Shown here piece by piece: positions 27,534-40,144 of a DNA stretch of 64,000 nucleotides. Position numbers and translations under genes: made by a program. Within the stretch, counting starts at the first letter, position 1, and each line of letters starts with the position of its first letter. Location of the stretch: positions 62,001-126,000 of the forward strand of contig JAHJPX010000007.1 of the NCBI GenBank assembly GCA_018819515.1, written 5' to 3'. A model generated the notes under the pieces. It was not told the DNA's origin, ran no database searches, and was given only the letters and a program-made list of their open reading frames with translations. Source of the stretch: Gammaproteobacteria bacterium. GTDB taxonomy: Bacteria > Pseudomonadota > Gammaproteobacteria > Burkholderiales > Rhodocyclaceae.

Positions 27534-30500
27534 GGTGGTCGCCCTCCTGATGTAGCGGTTTGCCGGGAAAGATGCGGCGGACCACGAGGAAGAAGACCGG
27601 CACGAGGAAGACGGCAAGCAGCGTCGCGGTGACCATGCCGCCGATGACGCCGGTGCCGATGGCGTGGCGGCTCTGCGCGCCGGCGCCGGTGGAGATCGCC
27701 AGCGGCAGCACGCCGAGGATGAAGGCCAGCGAGGTCATGACGATGGGTCGGATCCGCAGGCGGCAGGCTTCCAAGATCGCCTCAGCCAACCCCATGCCCT
27801 TCTCGTGCAAGGTGCGCGCGAACTCGATGATCAGGATCGCGTTCTTCGACGACAGGCCGATGATGGCGATCAGGCCGACCTTGAAGAAAACGTCGTTGGG
27901 CAGTCCGCGCAGCGTCACGGCCAGCACCGCGCCGAGAATGCCGAGCGGAACGACCAGGATCACGGCGAAGGGAATCGACCAGCTTTCGTACAGCGCGGCC
28001 AACGCCAGGAACACCACCAGCAGGGAGACGGCGAACAGGAAAGGTGCCTGCGCACCGGACAGCCTTTCCTCATAGGAGGTGCCGGACCACTCGAAGCCGA
28101 TGCCCGGCGGCAGCTTGGCGGCGATTTCCTCCATCGCGGCCATCGCCTCGCCGGTGCTGCGGCCCTGCGCCGCGCTGCCGGAGATCTTCATCGACGGGTT
28201 GCCGTTGTAGCGATCCAGCTTGGGCAGGCCGACGGTCCATTTCGCTGTGGCAATTTCGGAGAGCGGAATCATTTCGCCGCGAGTATTCCTGACCGGAAGC
28301 CGCAGGATATCTTCGGGGCGACTGCGCAACTCCGGCTCGGCCTGCATCTGCACGCGCAGGATGCGGCCCTGGCGGACGAAGTCGTTGATGTAGGCGACGC
28401 CCAGCACGGATTGCATGGTGTCGTTGAGGTCGGTGAGGTCGACCGACAGCGCCCGCGCCTTGGCCCGGTCGATGTCGATCATGAGTTGCGGGCTGGGTTC
28501 CTGGCCTTCCGGTCGGACGCCGGTCAGCACCGGGTTCTGCGCCGCCATGCCGAGCGCCATGTTGCGCGCTTCCATCAGCTTGTCGCGGCCAAGTCCGGCG
28601 CGATCCTGCAGGCGGAAGTCGAAGCCGCCGACCGCACCGAGTTCCGGAATCGGCGGCACGTTCACAGCCATGATGAAGGCCTGCTTGATGCGCATCAGCG
28701 TTGCGTTGGCCTTGCCGATCAGTGTCTTCGACGACGCTTCGCGCTCGTCCCAGTCCGTCAGGCGGGTGAACACCAGGGCCGCGTTCTGGCCGCGGCCGAA
28801 GAAGGAGAAGCCGACGACGCCGATGGTGTGGGCCACTTCGGGCTGGGCGAGGTAGAAGTCCTCGGCCTGCTTGACGATCTCGACAGTGCGCTCCTGGGTG
28901 GCACCGGCCGGCAACTGGATCATGCTGATGAAGTAGCCCTGGTCTTCCTCGGGCAGGAAGCTGCCGGGCAGGCGCATGAACAGCCAGGCGACGCCGAGCA
29001 GGATCGCACCATAGACGGCCAGCCAGCGACGCGGCCTGGAGATCATGCGTGCGACGCCCGCCTGGTAGCCGCTAACGCTGGCGCCAAAGACGCGGTTGAA
29101 CCAGCCGAAGAAGCCGGTGGTCGGCAGCAGGTCTTGTTTGCCGGGCGTGTGCTTGAGCAGCGTCGCGCACATGGCCGGCGTCAGGGTCAGTGCCATCAGC
29201 GCCGAGAAGACCATCGTCAGCACCAGCGTCACGGCGAACTGGCGGTAGATCGCCCCCACCGAACCGCCAAAGAAGACCATGGGCAGGAACACGGCGCAGA
29301 GGACCAGGGTAATGCCGATCACGGCCGAGTAGATCTGGCCCATGGCCTTGATGGTCGCCTCGCGCGGCGGCAGGTCTTCCTCGGTCATGATGCGCTCGAC
29401 GTTCTCGACGACGACGATGGCATCGTCCACGACGATGCCGATCGCCAGCACCATGGCGAACAGGGTCAACACGTTGATGGAGAAGCCGAAGGCGTACAGG
29501 CCGGCCAGCGCGCCCATCAGCGCCACCGGCACGACGACCGCCGGAATCACGGTGACCCGGATGTTCTCCAGGAACAGATACATCACCAGAAAGACCAGGA
29601 TCATCGCCTCGGCCAGCGTCTTGACGACCTCGGTAATCGAGATTTCGACGAAGCGGCTGGTGTCGTAGGGAATCTCCCAGGCTACGCCCTCCGGGAAGTA
29701 CTTCTGCAACTCCGCCATCCTGGCCTTGACCGCCCTGGCCACCTCCAGCGCGTTGCCGTTCGGCGCGACGCGCACCGCGATGGCGGCCGTCGGCTGGCCG
29801 TCGATGCGGGCGAAGATGTTGTAGCTTTCGGCACCGAGTTCGACGCGGGCGACGTCCTTGACGCGCAGGGTCGAGCCATCCGGCTGCGCGCGGACGATGA
29901 CGTCGCCGAACTCCTCCGGCGTCTGCAAGCGGCCGCGCGTAACGATCACGGCGTTGAGCTGCTGGCCGGCGGCGGCCGGTGCCTGGCCGAGTTCACCGGT
30001 GGCGAGCTGGGCGTTCTGCGCGCGCACGGCCTTGATGACGTCACCCGGAGCCAGATGGTAGGCGTGCAACTTTTCCGGCTTGAGCCAGATGCGCATCGAG
30101 TATTCGGTGCCGAACAGGATGGCCTCGCCAACGCCGGGCACGCGCCGGATCGGGTCGAGCACGTTGGCGGCCGCGTAGCTGCCGAGTGCGACGTTGGACT
30201 GGCTCTTGTCCGGTGAGTAGATGGCGATGAACAACAGGTAGTTGCGTTGCGGCTTGGTGACAGGCACGCCGAGCCGGCGCACCTCCTCGGGCAGGCGTGC
30301 CTCGATGCGCTTGTAGCGGTTCTGGGCTTCCACCGAGGCGGTGTCGATGTTGGTGCCCGGCTTGAAGGTCAGCGTCAGGTTGCCGGTGCTGAGCTCGGAC
30401 GAGGCCTCCATATAGAGGAGGTTCTCGATGCCGTTCATTTCCTGCTCGATCAGCGCCGTCACCGTATTCTCGATGACCTGCGCCGAGGCGCCGGGATAGG

Positions 30501-30645
30501 TGATGTTGAAGGCGATCGAAGGCGGCGCGACGGTCGGGTACTGCGTAACCGGCAGGCTGCGCAATGCGAGCGCGCCGGCCAGCAGGATGATGATGGCGAT
30601 GACCCAGGCGAAGATGGGCCGGTCGATGAAGAAACGGGGCAGCAC
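27526..30645 (-). CDS. RND multidrug efflux pump, HAE1 family inner-membrane transporter
   Basis: A 1039-residue AcrB/MexB-like proton antiporter. It has the start MLPRFFIDRPIFAWVIAIII, twelve TM segments and two large periplasmic loops. The proton-relay Asp pair is D407-D408 in GIVVDDAIVVVENVERIM, exactly the AcrB numbering. The relay Lys is in GLSSKNAILIIEFA. Length and motifs are those of a hydrophobic-drug (HAE1) pump rather than a metal pump. It lies between the adaptor gene (9 bp) and the outer-membrane factor (8-bp overlap). Confidence 0.96.
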   Translation of the reverse strand: MLPRFFIDRPIFAWVIAIIILLAGALALRSLPVTQYPTVAPPSIAFNITYPGASAQVIENTVTALIEQEMNGIENLLYMEASSELSTGNLTLTFKPGTNIDTASVEAQNRYKRIEARLPEEVRRLGVPVTKPQRNYLLFIAIYSPDKSQSNVALGSYAAANVLDPIRRVPGVGEAILFGTEYSMRIWLKPEKLHAYHLAPGDVIKAVRAQNAQLATGELGQAPAAAGQQLNAVIVTRGRLQTPEEFGDVIVRAQPDGSTLRVKDVARVELGAESYNIFARIDGQPTAAIAVRVAPNGNALEVARAVKARMAELQKYFPEGVAWEIPYDTSRFVEISITEVVKTLAEAMILVFLVMYLFLENIRVTVIPAVVVPVALMGALAGLYAFGFSINVLTLFAMVLAIGIVVDDAIVVVENVERIMTEEDLPPREATIKAMGQIYSAVIGITLVLCAVFLPMVFFGGSVGAIYRQFAVTLVLTMVFSALMALTLTPAMCATLLKHTPGKQDLLPTTGFFGWFNRVFGASVSGYQAGVARMISRPRRWLAVYGAILLGVAWLFMRLPGSFLPEEDQGYFISMIQLPAGATQERTVEIVKQAEDFYLAQPEVAHTIGVVGFSFFGRGQNAALVFTRLTDWDEREASSKTLIGKANATLMRIKQAFIMAVNVPPIPELGAVGGFDFRLQDRAGLGRDKLMEARNMALGMAAQNPVLTGVRPEGQEPSPQLMIDIDRAKARALSVDLTDLNDTMQSVLGVAYINDFVRQGRILRVQMQAEPELRSRPEDILRLPVRNTRGEMIPLSEIATAKWTVGLPKLDRYNGNPSMKISGSAAQGRSTGEAMAAMEEIAAKLPPGIGFEWSGTSYEERLSGAQAPFLFAVSLLVVFLALAALYESWSIPFAVILVVPLGILGAVLAVTLRGLPNDVFFKVGLIAIIGLSSKNAILIIEFARTLHEKGMGLAEAILEACRLRIRPIVMTSLAFILGVLPLAISTGAGAQSRHAIGTGVIGGMVTATLLAVFLVPVFFLVVRRIFPGKPLHQEGDHHA

Positions 30646-30654
30646 GGCGCGCTC

Positions 30655-31785
30655 CTACGACTTGGGAGCCGGCGCTGGCATAGAGGTTTCAGCCGGTGGC
30701 CATGGCACCGGCTTGACGACGCTGCCGGGTCGGGCCTTTTGCAGGCCGTTGACGATCACTTTGTCGCCGGCTTTCAGCCCATCCTGAACAATCCAGTCAC
30801 CGCCCGCCATTCCACCGAGCTTCACCGGGCGCGGAACGACCTTGCTTTCGGCATCGACAGTCATGACCGATTCTCCCTGGGGACTCATCGTCACGGCACG
30901 CTGCGGCAATGTGATCGCACCGTCGATCACTGCTTCCGGAAAGCGCACGCGCACGAAAGTACCCGGCAGCAACTCCCGTTTCGGATTCGGAAATTCGGCG
31001 CGCATTTGTATGGAGCCGGTGTTGGGATCCACGGCGAGGTCGGAAAAAGTCAGCCGTCCCGGCACGCCGTAGACGCTGCCGTCTTCGAGCAACAGTTCGA
31101 CTTTGGCGCCGGCCGCCTTCTTCAGGCGCCCGCCCTTGATCGCCTGCTGCAGGCGCAGCAGGTCCGCGTTCGATTGCGTGAAGTTGGCGTAGATCGGATC
31201 CAGTTGCTCGATCGTCGCCAGCAAGGTCGCGTCGCCCCGCCCGACCAGTGCGCCCTCGGTCACCAGGGCACGGCCGATGCGACCGGAGATCGGCGCCGGG
31301 ACCGTCGAGTTCTCCAGATCAAGGCGTGCCTTGGCCAGTGCGGCTTCTGCCTGTTTCTGCTTCGCCTCCGCAAGATCGAACTCCTGTTGGCTGACCGCCT
31401 TCATTTCCAGCAACGGACGAAAGCGTTCAACGGTCTGCCTTGCCACCGCAAGATCGGCTTCCGCGGCGGCGGCAGCGGCCTGATAGGTTCGTGCATCCAG
31501 CCGGAACAGAGACGTGCCGGCCTTCACGTCCGAACCTTCGGCGAACAACCGCTTTTCGACAACGCCTTCGACGCGGGCGCGGACTTGCGCGGTACGTACC
31601 GCCTGCAGCCGACCCGGCAATTCGCGCGTCAGCACAGCCGAGCCGGGGGCGACAGTCAGCACATCGACCTCCGCAGGCGGCATGGCTCCCGGACCACCGG
31701 CGCCTTGCGCCCCTTCCTGGCCTTGGCCACAAGCGACCAGCATCAAAGTCAGGGCGGCAGGCGCAATGAGCTTGGGGAGTTTCAT
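30655..31785 (-). CDS. RND efflux periplasmic adaptor lipoprotein
   Basis: 376 residues from MKLPKLIAPAALTLMLVACG (lipobox Cys19). AcrA/MexA architecture: lipoyl half-motifs around RARVEGVVEKRLFAEGSDVKAG, an alpha-hairpin, the second lipoyl half (APISGRIGRALVTEGALVGR), a beta-barrel (ELLPGTFVRVRFPE) and a membrane-proximal domain. It bridges the pump and the outer-membrane channel. Repeat copy 10 overlaps the conserved YGVPGRLTFSDLAVDPNTGS strand. Related adaptors have a similar YPQPGKLEFSDVTVD there, so the protein length is unchanged. Confidence 0.95.
   Translation of the reverse strand: MKLPKLIAPAALTLMLVACGQGQEGAQGAGGPGAMPPAEVDVLTVAPGSAVLTRELPGRLQAVRTAQVRARVEGVVEKRLFAEGSDVKAGTSLFRLDARTYQAAAAAAEADLAVARQTVERFRPLLEMKAVSQQEFDLAEAKQKQAEAALAKARLDLENSTVPAPISGRIGRALVTEGALVGRGDATLLATIEQLDPIYANFTQSNADLLRLQQAIKGGRLKKAAGAKVELLLEDGSVYGVPGRLTFSDLAVDPNTGSIQMRAEFPNPKRELLPGTFVRVRFPEAVIDGAITLPQRAVTMSPQGESVMTVDAESKVVPRPVKLGGMAGGDWIVQDGLKAGDKVIVNGLQKARPGSVVKPVPWPPAETSMPAPAPKS
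31045..31068 (+). repeat. Dispersed 24-bp repeat, copy 10
   Basis: 21/24 match, antisense in the adaptor gene and read as GVPGRLTF at a naturally conserved strand. Confidence 0.7.
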
Positions 31786-31793
31786 GGCTATCC

Positions 31794-32408
31794 TTATTCG
31801 GGCCGGAAGGCCCGCAAAAAGCAATCGAGAATCCGCTCGACCCTGGCTGGTTCGGTCAGCACAACAGTGTCGTCAGCGAACAGACCGCGGGTGCGATCCG
31901 AGTTTAGCAACATGCCATTGAGCATTTCGGCTGCGAATATGGGATCGTCCCGACGGAGTTCACCGGAATCCATCCTGGCCGCGAGAAAGGCGGCAAGATG
32001 CCGTTGCGTCTCCATGGGACCCTCGCGCAAAACGATCCGCCCAAGTTGGGGCAGCCGCGGCAGATCGGCGACAAGCGTGCGAAACCAGGCCAGCCCCTCC
32101 GGACTCAGAAGTTTGGCCCGCAGAGCTTGACCATACGCAACGAGGCGTTCGCGGACGTCGCCCGAGCCGTCGTCGAGCTTGACGACGACCGCGCGCGTGC
32201 CCGCGCGGACGGTTTCGGCAAACAAGGCCTCCTTGCTCGGGAAGTTGTTGTACAGCGTCTGTTTCGCCACCCCGGCCGAGGCTGCAATGCGATCGACGCT
32301 GGCACCTCGAAAGCCGTCGCGCAGGAATTCCTCGTGTGCGGCCTGGATCAGGCGCACTCGACAATCGGTTTCACCGGCAAAGGAGGGAACGTAGCTGCTC
32401 TCGGGCAT
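31794..32408 (-). CDS. TetR/AcrR-family repressor of the RND efflux operon
   Basis: 204 residues. The N-terminal TetR helix-turn-helix is RLIQAAHEEFLRDGFRGASV then RIAASAGVAKQTLYNNFPSK (about 19-60), followed by an all-helical ligand domain. It is the first gene of the tetR-adaptor-pump-channel unit (8 bp to the adaptor). A 17-bp imperfect palindrome begins 2 bp before its start codon, implying autorepression of the whole operon and release by pump substrates. Confidence 0.93.
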   Translation of the reverse strand: MPESSYVPSFAGETDCRVRLIQAAHEEFLRDGFRGASVDRIAASAGVAKQTLYNNFPSKEALFAETVRAGTRAVVVKLDDGSGDVRERLVAYGQALRAKLLSPEGLAWFRTLVADLPRLPQLGRIVLREGPMETQRHLAAFLAARMDSGELRRDDPIFAAEMLNGMLLNSDRTRGLFADDTVVLTEPARVERILDCFLRAFRPE

Positions 32409-32409
32409 G

Positions 32410-32426
32410 GACTGGACAGTCTAGTC
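32410..32426. promoter_or_regulatory. Candidate operator of the TetR-type efflux repressor
   Basis: GACTGGACAGTCTAGTC is palindromic at 14 of 17 positions (central base excepted). It ends 2 bp from the repressor start codon (32406-32408). Position and size fit TetR-family autoregulatory operators. Confidence 0.6.
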
Positions 32427-32433
32427 TACTTAT

Positions 32434-32473
32434 GCGCAAGAAGAAAGCGGCCGCAACCGCTTTCTTCTTGCGC
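32434..32473. terminator. Terminator hairpin of the ATP synthase operon
   Basis: A perfect 17-bp stem: 32434-32450 (GCGCAAGAAGAAAGCGG) pairs with 32457-32473 around a 6-base loop CCGCAA. It lies 5 bp after the atpC stop and just upstream of the tetR operator, insulating the two minus-strand units. It lacks a long U-tract; the 3' arm itself is U-rich when transcribed. Confidence 0.8.
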
Positions 32474-32478
32474 TTGTC

Positions 32479-32901
32479 TCAGTGCCGCTTGCGGAGCTTC
32501 TGGATCGCCGCCAGTTGCGCCACCGCCTCGGCGAGTTCGGCTTGGGCACGGGCATAGTCGAACTCGGACTCGCGGTTGGCCATAGATTCCTCGGCCTTCT
32601 TCTTGGCATCCAAGGCCTTGGCTTCGTCAAGATCGTTGCCGCGGATCGCGGTGTCGGCCAGTACGGTAACCAGACCGGGCTGAACCTCCAGAATGCCACC
32701 GGCGACAAATATGACTTCTTCCTGCTCCTGACCCTGGATTTTCAGACGTACGGCGCCCGGCTTGATTCTCGTCATCAGCGGCATGTGGCCGGGCAGAATG
32801 CCCAGTTCACCGACCTCTCCGGGCAGAACGACGAATTCTGCCAGACCCGAGAAGATCGACTCTTCGGCACTTACCACGTCGACGTGGATGGACATTGCCA
32901 T
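32479..32901 (-). CDS. atpC: ATP synthase F1 epsilon subunit
   Basis: 140 residues. The N-terminal beta-sandwich ([39 protein letters not shown]) is followed by a C-terminal helical pair (about 88-140), the intrinsic inhibitor arm. It is part of the central stalk with gamma. Start at Met1 or Met3. It is the last gene of the operon, followed by the terminator hairpin. Confidence 0.97.
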   Translation of the reverse strand: MAMSIHVDVVSAEESIFSGLAEFVVLPGEVGELGILPGHMPLMTRIKPGAVRLKIQGQEQEEVIFVAGGILEVQPGLVTVLADTAIRGNDLDEAKALDAKKKAEESMANRESEFDYARAQAELAEAVAQLAAIQKLRKRH

Positions 32902-32919
32902 GGCGGCTTCCTTTCTCGA

Positions 32920-34338
<1,419 letters not shown>

Positions 34339-34349
34339 TTAAACCTGTG

Positions 34350-35231
34350 TCAACCTGCAATGGCTGCCGCGCCGCCAACAATCTCGGAAAGCTCTTTCGT
34401 GATCGCGGCCTGGCGGGCCTTGTTGTAGACCAACTGCAATTCCTTAATGACCGTGCCGGCGTTGTCGGTGGCGGATTTCATGGCAACCATGCGCGCCGAC
34501 TGCTCGGAAGCCATGTTTTCGGCCACCGCCTGATAGATCAGCGCCTCAACGTAGCGTACCAATAGATCATCGATCACGACGCTCGCTTCGGGTTCGTAGA
34601 GGTAGTCCCAGGAACCTTGTGGCGTACCAAGGCGTTCGCCGGTCAGCGGCAGCAACTGCTCGATCACCGGCTCCTGTTTCATCGTGTTGATGAACCGGGT
34701 ATAGGCAATATAGACACGGTCCAGGTCGCCATTCTGCACCGCATCGATCATGACCTTCACCGGGCCGATCAGTTTTTCCAAGTGCGGCGTGTCGCCCAAA
34801 TGAACCACGCTGGAAACGATGTTGGCACCCACGCGTTGCATGAAGCCCAGACCCTTGTTGCCGATACAGGTCGTACGGATCTCGGTCGCGCCATCGAGCT
34901 CCCACTCGCGCATGGAGCCGACCAGCATTCGCAGGATATTGGTATTGAGGCCACCACACAGCCCCTTGTCGGTCGTCACGACGATCAGACCGACACGCGT
35001 CGGCTTGGCCTGAACGCCCTTGGCCAGGAAAGGGTGCCGGTAGTCGCTGAGGCTAGCCGCCGCGAGATTCGCCGCCAGATGACGAATCTTCTCAGAGTAC
35101 GGACGAGCAGCGCGCATCCGGTCCTGCGCCTTGCGCATTTTGGAAGCGGCCACCATTTCCATGGCCTTGGTGATCTTGCGGGTGTTCTGGACCGACTTGA
35201 TCTTGGTCCGAATCTCTTTACCGCCAGCCAT
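34350..35231 (-). CDS. atpG: ATP synthase F1 gamma subunit
   Basis: 293-residue central rotor shaft. The N-terminal helix [20 protein letters not shown] and C-terminal helix [20 protein letters not shown] form the coiled-coil axle. The Rossmann-like middle has [12 protein letters not shown]. Confidence 0.98.
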   Translation of the reverse strand: MAGGKEIRTKIKSVQNTRKITKAMEMVAASKMRKAQDRMRAARPYSEKIRHLAANLAAASLSDYRHPFLAKGVQAKPTRVGLIVVTTDKGLCGGLNTNILRMLVGSMREWELDGATEIRTTCIGNKGLGFMQRVGANIVSSVVHLGDTPHLEKLIGPVKVMIDAVQNGDLDRVYIAYTRFINTMKQEPVIEQLLPLTGERLGTPQGSWDYLYEPEASVVIDDLLVRYVEALIYQAVAENMASEQSARMVAMKSATDNAGTVIKELQLVYNKARQAAITKELSEIVGGAAAIAG

Positions 35232-35242
35232 AATCTGTCCGC

Positions 35243-36781
35243 CTATGCCCAGTTCTTCTTGAACTCGGCGATCGCCGCGTCCAGTAGCGCCTCACCGTCC
35301 TTGTCGAGATCCTTGGTGGACTCGATCTTGTCCACGAGGGCGCCATGCTGAGCCTTCATGTATTTGTGCAGCTCGGCTTCGAAGGCAAGCAGCTTGGGTA
35401 CTTCGATGTCATCCAGGTAACCCTGGTTGATCGCAAACAGGGATATACCCATTTCGGCGACCGATAACGGCGAGTATTGCTGTTGCTTCATCAGCTCGGT
35501 TACGCGACGACCACGCTCAAGCTGCTTGCGGGTGGCCTCGTCGAGGTCGGAGGCGAACTGTGCGAAGGCTGCAAGTTCGCGATACTGGGCTAGCGCCAGG
35601 CGAACACCGCCACCCAGCCTCTTGATGGCCTTGGTCTGGGCGGCGCCACCGACGCGCGACACCGATACGCCGGCGTTGATGGCTGGACGAATACCGGCGT
35701 TGAACAAGTCGGTTTCCAGGAAGATCTGGCCGTCGGTAATGGAGATGACGTTGGTCGGGACGAAAGCGGAAACGTCACCCGCCTGCGTCTCGATCACGGG
35801 TAACGCGGTCAGCGAACCGGTCTTGCCCTTGACAGAGCCGTTGGTCAGTTTTTCTACCCAAGCTTCGGAAACGCGCGCCGCACGCTCCAGCAAACGCGAG
35901 TGCAAGTAGAAGACGTCGCCGGGGTAAGCTTCGCGACCCGGTGGACGGCGCAGCAGCAGGGAGATTTGGCGATACGCCCATGCCTGCTTGGTCAAGTCAT
36001 CGTAAATGATCAGTGCGTCCTGACCACGGTCACGGAAGTACTCGCCCATGGTGCAACCAGAGTAGGGTGCAATGAACTGGAGTGCGGCAGACTCGGCGGC
36101 AGTTGCGGCGACGACGATGGTGTATGACATGGCGCCGTACTCTTCCAGCTTGCGCACCACGTTCATGACCGACGACGCTTTCTGGCCAATCGCGACGTAA
36201 ATGCAAATCAGGTCCTTGCCCTTCTGGTTGATGATGGTGTCGATCGCAACCGCGGTCTTGCCGGTCTGACGGTCACCAATAATCAGTTCACGCTGGCCCC
36301 GACCGATCGGCACCATCGAGTCAACCGACTTCAGGCCCGTTTGCACCGGTTGAGAAACCGATTTGCGCCAGATGACCCCGGGGGCGACCTTTTCGATCTT
36401 GTCGGTTTCTTTGGCGTTCAGCGGACCTTTTCCGTCGATCGGCTGACCGAGCGCGTTGAGTACGCGGCCGATCAGTTCCGTTCCAACCGGCACTTCAAGA
36501 ATGCGGCCCGTGGTCTTGACCGTGTCGCCTTCGGTAATGTGCTCGTACTCACCCAGAACGACAGCGCCGACCGAATCGCGCTCCAGGTTCAGTGCCATGC
36601 CGAACGTGTTGCCCGGAAACTCGAGCATCTCGCCCTGCATGACGTCAGCCAATCCGTGCACGCGGCAGATGCCGTCGGTGACCGATACGACCGTGCCCTG
36701 TGTGCGCACTTCTGTGGCGCCGTCCAGGTTCTGGATCTTGCTCTTGATCAGCTCGCTGATCTCTGACGGGTTCAACTGCAT
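35243..36781 (-). CDS. atpA: ATP synthase F1 alpha subunit
   Basis: 512 residues. Nucleotide-binding P-loop GDRQTGKT at 169-176 (non-catalytic site), N-terminal crown domain, and the conserved signature [20 protein letters not shown]. The C-terminus ends IAEFKKNWA. 11 bp to atpG. Confidence 0.98.
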   Translation of the reverse strand: MQLNPSEISELIKSKIQNLDGATEVRTQGTVVSVTDGICRVHGLADVMQGEMLEFPGNTFGMALNLERDSVGAVVLGEYEHITEGDTVKTTGRILEVPVGTELIGRVLNALGQPIDGKGPLNAKETDKIEKVAPGVIWRKSVSQPVQTGLKSVDSMVPIGRGQRELIIGDRQTGKTAVAIDTIINQKGKDLICIYVAIGQKASSVMNVVRKLEEYGAMSYTIVVAATAAESAALQFIAPYSGCTMGEYFRDRGQDALIIYDDLTKQAWAYRQISLLLRRPPGREAYPGDVFYLHSRLLERAARVSEAWVEKLTNGSVKGKTGSLTALPVIETQAGDVSAFVPTNVISITDGQIFLETDLFNAGIRPAINAGVSVSRVGGAAQTKAIKRLGGGVRLALAQYRELAAFAQFASDLDEATRKQLERGRRVTELMKQQQYSPLSVAEMGISLFAINQGYLDDIEVPKLLAFEAELHKYMKAQHGALVDKIESTKDLDKDGEALLDAAIAEFKKNWA

Positions 36782-36791
36782 TGAATTTCTC

Positions 36792-37319
36792 CTAACTATT
36801 CAAGGCCACGCGCATGGCTTCGAGCTTGCCGCTGACCGAAGTATCGAGCACCTGATCGCCCACGACCGCTTTGATGCCGCCGATCAACTCCGGACTAACG
36901 ACAACGGACAACTGAAGGCGGCCGAAACGTCTTTCCAAGAGTTCCTTGACCTGCCCGACTTGTTTTTCGTCCAGCGGAAAGGCCGAATGGACGACGGCTT
37001 CCTTCACCCCCTCGTCACCGCGCTTCATGGCGTCGAATTGCGCCGAAATCTCGGGCAAACAGGCCAGGCGGCGGTTTTCGCTCAGCAGATGGACAAAGCT
37101 TCCCAACTGTGCATCGCCCCCACCGGCTGCGCGGAACAGGTCTTCAATCTGCGCCCGGGCTATGTTGGGATTGCCGATCAGGGCGCCGACTTGAGGGTCC
37201 TCGGCGACGCCGGCAAGACGCTCCAGCGCGTCAGCCCAGGCGGGAAGCGCCTGCTGCTGCTTGGCCAACTGGAATGCGGCCTCCGCATAGGGACGGGCCA
37301 CCGTGGCAACTTCGGCCAT
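36792..37319 (-). CDS. atpH: ATP synthase F1 delta subunit
   Basis: 175 residues. An N-terminal six-helix domain ([20 protein letters not shown]) binds the top of F1. The C-terminal [20 protein letters not shown] motif binds subunit b. Stator component. 3 bp from atpF. Confidence 0.97.
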   Translation of the reverse strand: MAEVATVARPYAEAAFQLAKQQQALPAWADALERLAGVAEDPQVGALIGNPNIARAQIEDLFRAAGGGDAQLGSFVHLLSENRRLACLPEISAQFDAMKRGDEGVKEAVVHSAFPLDEKQVGQVKELLERRFGRLQLSVVVSPELIGGIKAVVGDQVLDTSVSGKLEAMRVALNS

Positions 37320-37322
37320 GTC

Positions 37323-37793
37323 TCAGAACTCCTGCTTAAGGGCAGCCAGCATGTCGTTATGAGCGGCGACATTGACTTCACGGCGCAATATCTTTTCTGC
37401 CCCGGCAACCGCTAGCTCAGCTACCCGCTCGCGCAGTGCCTGCTTGGCTCGCTCCGCCTCCTGGTCGATTTCCGCCTTCGCCGAAGCGACAACCTTGTCA
37501 GCTTCGACGCGTGCTGCCGCCTTGGCTTCCTCGATGATCTGCTGGCCACGGCGTTCTGCCTGTGCAAGGATGTCCGTGGACTTTTCCTTCGTTTCGCGCA
37601 GCACTTCCGCCGAACGACGCGACGCCAGTTCGAGGTCATGCTTGCCGCGCTCGGCGGCCTCCAGGCCCTCGGCGATCGTCTTCTGCCGATTGTCGATGGC
37701 AGTCCGCAACGGCGGCCAGACGAATTTCACTGTAAACCAGATGAAAAGGGCAAATGCGACCGCTTGAGAAATAAGGGTCAGATTGATGTTCAT
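37323..37793 (-). CDS. atpF: ATP synthase Fo subunit b
   Basis: 156 residues. One N-terminal membrane helix ([20 protein letters not shown]) is followed by a long charged coiled coil that forms the peripheral stalk dimer. Confidence 0.97.
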   Translation of the reverse strand: MNINLTLISQAVAFALFIWFTVKFVWPPLRTAIDNRQKTIAEGLEAAERGKHDLELASRRSAEVLRETKEKSTDILAQAERRGQQIIEEAKAAARVEADKVVASAKAEIDQEAERAKQALRERVAELAVAGAEKILRREVNVAAHNDMLAALKQEF

Positions 37794-37831
37794 GGTTCCA
37801 CCGCGGGGTCAGTTGGGGTCGATGGCGATGA

Positions 37832-39388
<1,557 letters not shown>

Positions 39389-39473
39389 TAATTCAAACTT
39401 TATGATTTTAACTGAATCTTATGGACAAGACAAATGCTGCGTCGCAAAAAATGTGCTGCTCCCCGCGCCAAAT

Positions 39474-40073
39474 TCAGGTGCCCGCGAACGCTGCTTCAAT
39501 CTCGGCAAAAGTCCGAGCCACTTCGTGGGTGGTGAGCTCGATACCTAGCTGCCGTGCGATCTGAGAGGCTGAAAATATCCCGCGCAAGGTTTGCTTCTGG
39601 GCTTCGCTATCTTCATCGATGACCAGGGTGTGCTGCCGGCCGCAGGCGACGAGCGTTGCAACAATATGGCCGACTTCGGCCCGCTCGACGTCGCTCATTT
39701 TGAGCGCTTCCATGTTCTCGAGGCTCGTCATGACGTCCCGCACTTCAAGTTCCTCTCGCCGCACGCCACGTCCCTGGGCAACCTGCACCGGTTTTTCGCC
39801 GAGCAAGTCGCGCGCCGTTACGACACCCGAGATGCGGCCGTTGGGCTCGACGACCAGCAGCAGGCGCACGCCGCGCAGCAGCATGTGCTGATTAGCCTGG
39901 TGCAGCGTTTCCTGCGGCGCGACGGTTGCCGGAGGCATCTTCGTCAGGTCGGTCATGACCTCGATTGCCGGCGAACTCGCCTTCACGAACGTCGGGTTGA
40001 GCGCGCCGCCGACATAACAGCCGCCAGAGCAAACCGACACCTGGGCCAGCGGCTTGTAACGATCCTGAATCAT
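39474..40073 (-). CDS. CBS-domain protein with Cys-rich N-terminus
   Basis: 199 residues. A short N-terminal stretch with two close cysteines (SVCSGGCYVGG) precedes two CBS motifs. The first contains MLLRGVRLLLVVEPNGRISG and VVTARDLLGE; the second contains HTLVIDEDSEAQKQTLRGIF and SASQIARQLG. CBS pairs bind adenine nucleotides and regulate partner proteins, but no enzymatic domain is attached. It stands between parB and the atp operon. A role in energy sensing is only suggested by position. Confidence 0.82.
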   Translation of the reverse strand: MIQDRYKPLAQVSVCSGGCYVGGALNPTFVKASSPAIEVMTDLTKMPPATVAPQETLHQANQHMLLRGVRLLLVVEPNGRISGVVTARDLLGEKPVQVAQGRGVRREELEVRDVMTSLENMEALKMSDVERAEVGHIVATLVACGRQHTLVIDEDSEAQKQTLRGIFSASQIARQLGIELTTHEVARTFAEIEAAFAGT

Positions 40074-40144
40074 GTTGATCTCCTGCCTCCTGAGTGTATC
40101 GGCTTCACATTCTATGCAATTGGCTGTTGAATGCTCGCTTTGCC

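Noticed and set aside
27664..30216. 850-residue plus-strand open frame
   Set aside because: Antisense shadow of the RND pump gene; His/Asp/Arg/Gly-rich with no domain.
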